A stretch of DNA of 9,651 bases. Source: Flavobacterium sp. UBA807 (GTDB lineage Bacteria > Bacteroidota > Bacteroidia > Flavobacteriales > Flavobacteriaceae). Made by a program: the position numbers and the translations under genes. Below the pieces are notes generated by a model. The model saw nothing but the letters and a program-made list of their open reading frames with translations, had not been told where the DNA came from and made no database searches. Below are positions 7,831-9,651 of the stretch, piece after piece. Within the stretch, counting starts at the first letter, position 1, and each line of letters starts with the position of its first letter. The DNA lies in NCBI GenBank assembly GCA_002296885.1, contig DBIH01000277.1, positions 1 to 9,651 on the forward strand, written 5' to 3'.

Positions 7831-8229
7831 TTAGTTTTGATTTAAATATGAGTCGATATCGCGTACATAATCACCTTCGTCAAAACCATCACTGCATAAA
7901 TGTAAAGACACCGAATTGGTCGAAAAATTTTCCATATGTCGCCAATGCTTTGATGGAATATAGAGTGCAAAATAACTTCTGTTGAGTGTAAATCGTTCGA
8001 GAGTTCCATCAGGATGTGTAATCACAACATCAAAACTTCCACTCAGCGAAATGATAAGTTCATGCTGTTTTTTATAAGCATGCCCACCTCTTGTTTCTCC
8101 TCCGGGAACGTCATAAATCCAGAATACCCTTTTGATTTCAAAAGGCAGATGATCCGGATGTTGTATGAACGTTAAATTACCACGAAGATCATGGATTTTT
8201 GGAAGCTCAATTAGTTGTGGTCTATCCAT
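7831..8229 (-). CDS. fdtA: FdtA/QdtA (WxcM-like) cupin sugar 3,4-ketoisomerase, upstream copy, first gene of the biosynthetic operon
   Basis: A 132-residue cupin paralogous to its downstream neighbour. It has IHDLRGNLTFI (12-22), FEIKRVFWIYDVPGGETRGG (30-49), the metal-site-like core HAYKKQHELI (50-59), SLSGSFDVVITHPDG (61-75), LYIPSKHWRHMENFS (89-103) and FDEGDYVRDIDSY (116-128). It keeps the RGN arginine (Arg16) missing from the neighbour, but the second histidine of the HxH pair is Tyr52 (HAY); in characterised FdtA and QdtA, that second His is considered the catalytic base. This copy may therefore have altered chemistry, act with its neighbour, or be a non-catalytic partner. It is the first gene after the two regulators and is preceded by a 120-base leader. 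Family membership is secure; ketoisomerase activity of this copy is not. Confidence 0.85.
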   Translation of the reverse strand: MDRPQLIELPKIHDLRGNLTFIQHPDHLPFEIKRVFWIYDVPGGETRGGHAYKKQHELIISLSGSFDVVITHPDGTLERFTLNRSYFALYIPSKHWRHMENFSTNSVSLHLCSDGFDEGDYVRDIDSYLNQN

Positions 8230-8349
8230 TTTTCAGGTTTTGTAAACGCTATTTTTTTTCACGGCTTCGCTTGGTCAGTCCCATAAATAGGCTAACAAAG
8301 TTTAATTATTAAAATCAAAATCGACTTTAAATAGTATCCAAAGTTTTGG
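8230..8349 (-). other. leader between the regulator gene and the biosynthetic operon
   Basis: This 120-base stretch carries no open frame I can support. Read on the minus strand it has no box matching TAnnTTTG; the closest are TATTTATG (8282-8289) and a mis-spaced TAAACTTTG. I also see no hairpin followed by a T-run. An unusual GC-richer patch, GACTGACCAAGCGAAGCCGTG with an A8 run after it (about 8280-8252), stands out from the AT-rich surroundings. Being directly before the first biosynthetic gene, it is where a specialised antiterminator or the winged-helix regulator might act, but no known recognition site can be identified. Confidence 0.35.
8338..8349. repeat. short inverted repeat CCAAAGTTTTGG
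   Basis: The arms CCAAA and TTTGG are separated by two bases and lie immediately after the stop codon of the winged-helix gene. It is too short and has no T-run, so it is not a terminator. It could be a half-site for a dimeric regulator, but a 10-base match can occur by chance in AT-rich DNA. Confidence 0.25.
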
Positions 8350-8859
8350 TTATAAGTTCCTGTCAAAAACTAACAACCCACTATTGTCGTGTTTGTCTGT
8401 GAGATAGAAAACAACTTCTTTTTGTATTTCCATTTCAATTTTATGCGACAATTGTTTTATATATTCTTCATTCAGATTATTCCCTTCCAAAACCACTTCA
8501 ATCCGACCGCTATCAATTCCTTTTGCATAATCGCCAATTATAAATACACGGCGCACTGGTCCCATTCGTTCCAAAACCATTTCAATAATCGTATCGAGGC
8601 CAATGTACTTGCGTACAATTTGTTGGAGTAAAATAAAAAAAGGATTTTTTTGATTCGCTTTATACGTAATCTTCTGATTTTCCTCATTTCGGGTCAGGTA
8701 TCCCGCTTCAGTAAGATTGTTGAGTTCCTTTCGGATGGCGTTGGTCGATTCCTGCATTTCGGATGCTAAACCACGCAGATATCCTTCATTTGCTACATTT
8801 ATAAAAAATTTTACAAGAAGGCGTAATCGGGTTTTTGATGTGATTAAATTCTCGAGCAT
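8350..8859 (-). CDS. winged-helix regulator with a degenerate nucleotidyltransferase-like C-terminal domain
   Basis: A 169-residue protein in two parts. Residues 1-70 form a winged helix: TSKTRLRLLVKFF (8-19), EGYLRGLASEMQESTNAIRKELNNLTEAGYL (25-55; recognition helix about 39-50) and a wing at NQKITYKANQ (61-70). Residues about 78-169 resemble a small nucleotidyltransferase fold: a helical stretch, then RVFIIGDYAKGIDSGRIEVVLEG (104-126). Active enzymes of that fold have GSxARG followed by SDIDLLV; here the positions read GDYAKG and SGRIEVVL, so the DxD metal-binding acids are lost and the domain is probably a ligand sensor or protein contact. Similar genes sit beside UpxY genes in Bacteroidota polysaccharide loci. 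It lies 123 bases after upxY and 120 bases before the operon, so local regulation is likely. The ligand and targets are unknown. Confidence 0.82.
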   Translation of the reverse strand: MLENLITSKTRLRLLVKFFINVANEGYLRGLASEMQESTNAIRKELNNLTEAGYLTRNEENQKITYKANQKNPFFILLQQIVRKYIGLDTIIEMVLERMGPVRRVFIIGDYAKGIDSGRIEVVLEGNNLNEEYIKQLSHKIEMEIQKEVVFYLTDKHDNSGLLVFDRNL

Positions 8860-8881
8860 TGCAGAAATTTTTTCCGAGTAA

Positions 8882-8889
8882 CAAATGTA
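8882..8889 (-). promoter_or_regulatory. candidate -7 box (TACATTTG) upstream of the winged-helix gene
   Basis: The minus strand reads TACATTTG, an exact fit to the Bacteroidota -7 consensus TAnnTTTG. It lies 22 bases before the ATG, which would leave a leader of about 15 bases. No clear TTG appears at the expected -33 position (the region reads ATTTTAACAG), so this may be a weak or activator-dependent promoter, or chance in AT-rich DNA. Confidence 0.42.
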
Positions 8890-8982
8890 CTCATTAATTT
8901 CAATTTCTGTTAAAATAATTATAAAATGTGATGTTGTTCAACTGATAAACTAAGATTTGGATTACTTTCTTTTTAAAAAGTA

Positions 8983-9441
8983 CTACTTATGCAAAATAAT
9001 TTTTACACCCAATTGCTCAAGCACCAATGTAATCTGATTTTTATCAACTTTTTCAACGATTCCTTTTTGACCTATAAAAGGACCTGAAGGTATTTCATAT
9101 AAAGTTCCGGGCTCAATGCCAACTATTTCGAAAGAAGTGATTTTATTCTGAAGCCACTTTTGCATCTGTTCAATTTCGGAGTCCTTAACAATAGCCGGTT
9201 GACCCAGCCAATATAAATAACGTACAACTCCCGAAACCTGAAAAACCAGTTCCCGATTGTGATTCTCCATTTTTACAAAAACATAAGAAGGCAGCAAAGG
9301 CACTTCAACCTTCTTTTTCCTGTCGGACCATTGTCTGACCTGAATAATCAAAGGACAATATACCTCAATATTAAGACGCTGTAAACGGGCTGTTACTTTC
9401 TTTTCCTGTCTTGGTTCAGTATATAATGCATACCACGGCAT
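8983..9441 (-). CDS. upxY: UpxY-type NusG-like transcription antiterminator of the polysaccharide locus
   Basis: A 152-residue NusG paralogue. The NGN domain runs from residue 1 to about 95: WYALYTEPRQEKKV (3-16), LNIEVYCPLIIQVRQWSDRK (23-42), the hallmark VPLLPSYVFVKM (47-58) and VSGVVRYLYWLG (69-80). A KOW-type beta domain follows in IPSGPFIGQKGIVEKV and the next strands (117-150). General NusG proteins of Bacteroidota are longer and sit by ribosomal protein genes, whereas short paralogues heading polysaccharide loci are the UpxY group, which in Bacteroides fragilis allow RNA polymerase to read through their own capsule operons. This gene is first in the locus, right after the terminator of the previous gene, with a 123-base gap to the winged-helix gene. 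No UpxZ-like partner gene is seen here. Confidence 0.92.
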   Translation of the reverse strand: MPWYALYTEPRQEKKVTARLQRLNIEVYCPLIIQVRQWSDRKKKVEVPLLPSYVFVKMENHNRELVFQVSGVVRYLYWLGQPAIVKDSEIEQMQKWLQNKITSFEIVGIEPGTLYEIPSGPFIGQKGIVEKVDKNQITLVLEQLGVKIILHK

Positions 9442-9473
9442 ATTGGTTGTTTAGTGTAATAAATTTTGAATTT

Positions 9474-9481
9474 CAAAAATA
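9474..9481 (-). promoter_or_regulatory. candidate -7 box (TATTTTTG) upstream of upxY
   Basis: The minus strand reads TATTTTTG, fitting TAnnTTTG, 32 bases before the upxY start and 25 bases downstream of the terminator T-run of the preceding gene. The expected -33 TTG is not obvious (TATTACAGTG occupies the region). The position, in the only space between an upstream terminator and the first locus gene, makes it the best candidate for the main promoter of the locus. Confidence 0.48.
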
Positions 9482-9505
9482 CTTAAAATATGCACACTGT
9501 AATAT

Positions 9506-9540
9506 AAAAAAAAAGACCTTCGACAAATCGAAGGTCTTTT
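9506..9540 (-). terminator. strong intrinsic terminator closing the gene at the right edge
   Basis: A perfect 13-base-pair stem, AAAAGACCTTCGA and TCGAAGGTCTTTT, encloses a 4-base loop (9524-9527). On the minus strand the stem is followed by a T-run that reaches nine T including the stem end (9514-9506). It lies 24 bases after the stop of the partial gene at 9565-9651. On the plus strand only TTTT follows the stem, so it would be weaker in that direction. It insulates the polysaccharide locus from the upstream gene. Confidence 0.92.
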
Positions 9541-9564
9541 GGTTTATAAATCTAATCTGAATGA

Positions 9565-9651
9565 TTATCTCTTAACAACTCTAAGTGTCTCAACACTATC
9601 CTGTTGTGATACAACCACGTTGTAAACACCACTCGGATATCGGTCTCCTAT
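9565..9651 (-). CDS. C-terminal end of a type IX secretion substrate (sorting-domain tail), partial
   Basis: I read this short frame from the complement: 28 residues, IGDRYPSGVYNVVVSQQD followed by SVETLRVVKR and a TAA stop at 9567-9565; the rest of the gene lies beyond the right edge. The pattern YPSGVYxVxVxQ...LRVVKR matches the last strands of the C-terminal sorting domain that directs Bacteroidota proteins through the type IX secretion system to the cell surface. The nature of the mature protein cannot be seen. It is not part of the polysaccharide locus: a strong terminator separates them. Confidence 0.8.
   Translation of the reverse strand: MGDRYPSGVYNVVVSQQDSVETLRVVKR

Noticed and set aside
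7407..8229. One cupin copy as a decaying duplicate pseudogene
   Set aside because: Both frames are intact, of normal length, and well diverged, with conserved core segments kept in each; this looks like maintained function.
8389..8631. An 80-codon plus-strand open frame
   Set aside because: It is rich in Phe, Asn and Ile as expected from the complement of AT-rich coding DNA, and it lies within the winged-helix gene.
8350..8859. A nucleotidyltransferase-type antitoxin or toxin (MNT/HEPN system)
   Set aside because: The DxD metal-binding acids are not present, a winged-helix domain is fused in front, and there is no HEPN-like partner gene beside it.
8969..8980. Palindrome CTTTTTAAAAAG just after upxY as a terminator
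   Set aside because: It has no loop and only A/T pairs apart from the ends, so it would not form a stable hairpin; no T-run follows on either strand.
1..9651. CRISPR arrays, tRNA or rRNA genes, insertion sequences, phage genes
   Set aside because: I saw no repeat-spacer pattern, no tRNA-like cloverleaf with CCA end, no transposase or integrase frame, and no terminal inverted repeats.

Overview
This window looks like the regulatory head and first ten genes of a surface-polysaccharide (O-antigen or capsule) biosynthesis locus from a Bacteroidota bacterium, most likely a Flavobacterium or close relative. The evidence for the group is AT-rich DNA, A/T-rich start regions without clear Shine-Dalgarno sequences, -7 boxes fitting TAnnTTTG, an UpxY-type NusG paralogue, and the C-terminal tail of a type IX secretion substrate at the right edge. 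Every gene I can support lies on the minus strand, so transcription runs from high to low coordinates.

Layout in transcription order. At 9565-9651 is the tail of an unrelated secreted protein with a type IX sorting signal, closed by a strong hairpin terminator (9506-9540). At 9441-8350 is a two-gene regulatory module: an UpxY/NusG-like antiterminator, then a winged-helix protein with a degenerate nucleotidyltransferase-like C-terminal half. Each has a candidate -7 box upstream. A 120-base leader without a convincing promoter follows (8349-8230). From 8229 to the left edge runs one tightly packed operon with no gap over 23 bases: two tandem FdtA/QdtA-like cupin sugar ketoisomerases, a FemAB/GNAT-like acyltransferase, a short divergent DegT-family protein, a SAM methyltransferase, an FdtB/QdtB-like sugar 3-aminotransferase, the ABC exporter pair wzm and wzt, then pseB and pseC. 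pseC is cut by the left edge.

Inferred working. The cupins and the FdtB-like enzyme should convert dTDP-4-keto-6-deoxyglucose to a dTDP-3-amino-3,6-dideoxyhexose (Fuc3N or Qui3N type), which the GNAT-like protein may acylate. The methyltransferase and short DegT protein are extra modification enzymes of unknown target. PseB and PseC start a pseudaminic-acid-type pathway whose remaining genes would lie left of position 1. Wzm/Wzt would export the lipid-linked glycan; the Wzt C-terminal domain suggests recognition of a feature of the glycan, possibly a terminal cap. No glycosyltransferase and no rmlA/rmlB is present, so those must lie elsewhere.

The most unusual feature is the cupin pair: each copy departs from the family pattern at a different conserved position (HAY for HAH in one, NGN for RGN in the other), which raises the possibility of two different stereochemical outcomes or a cooperating pair.
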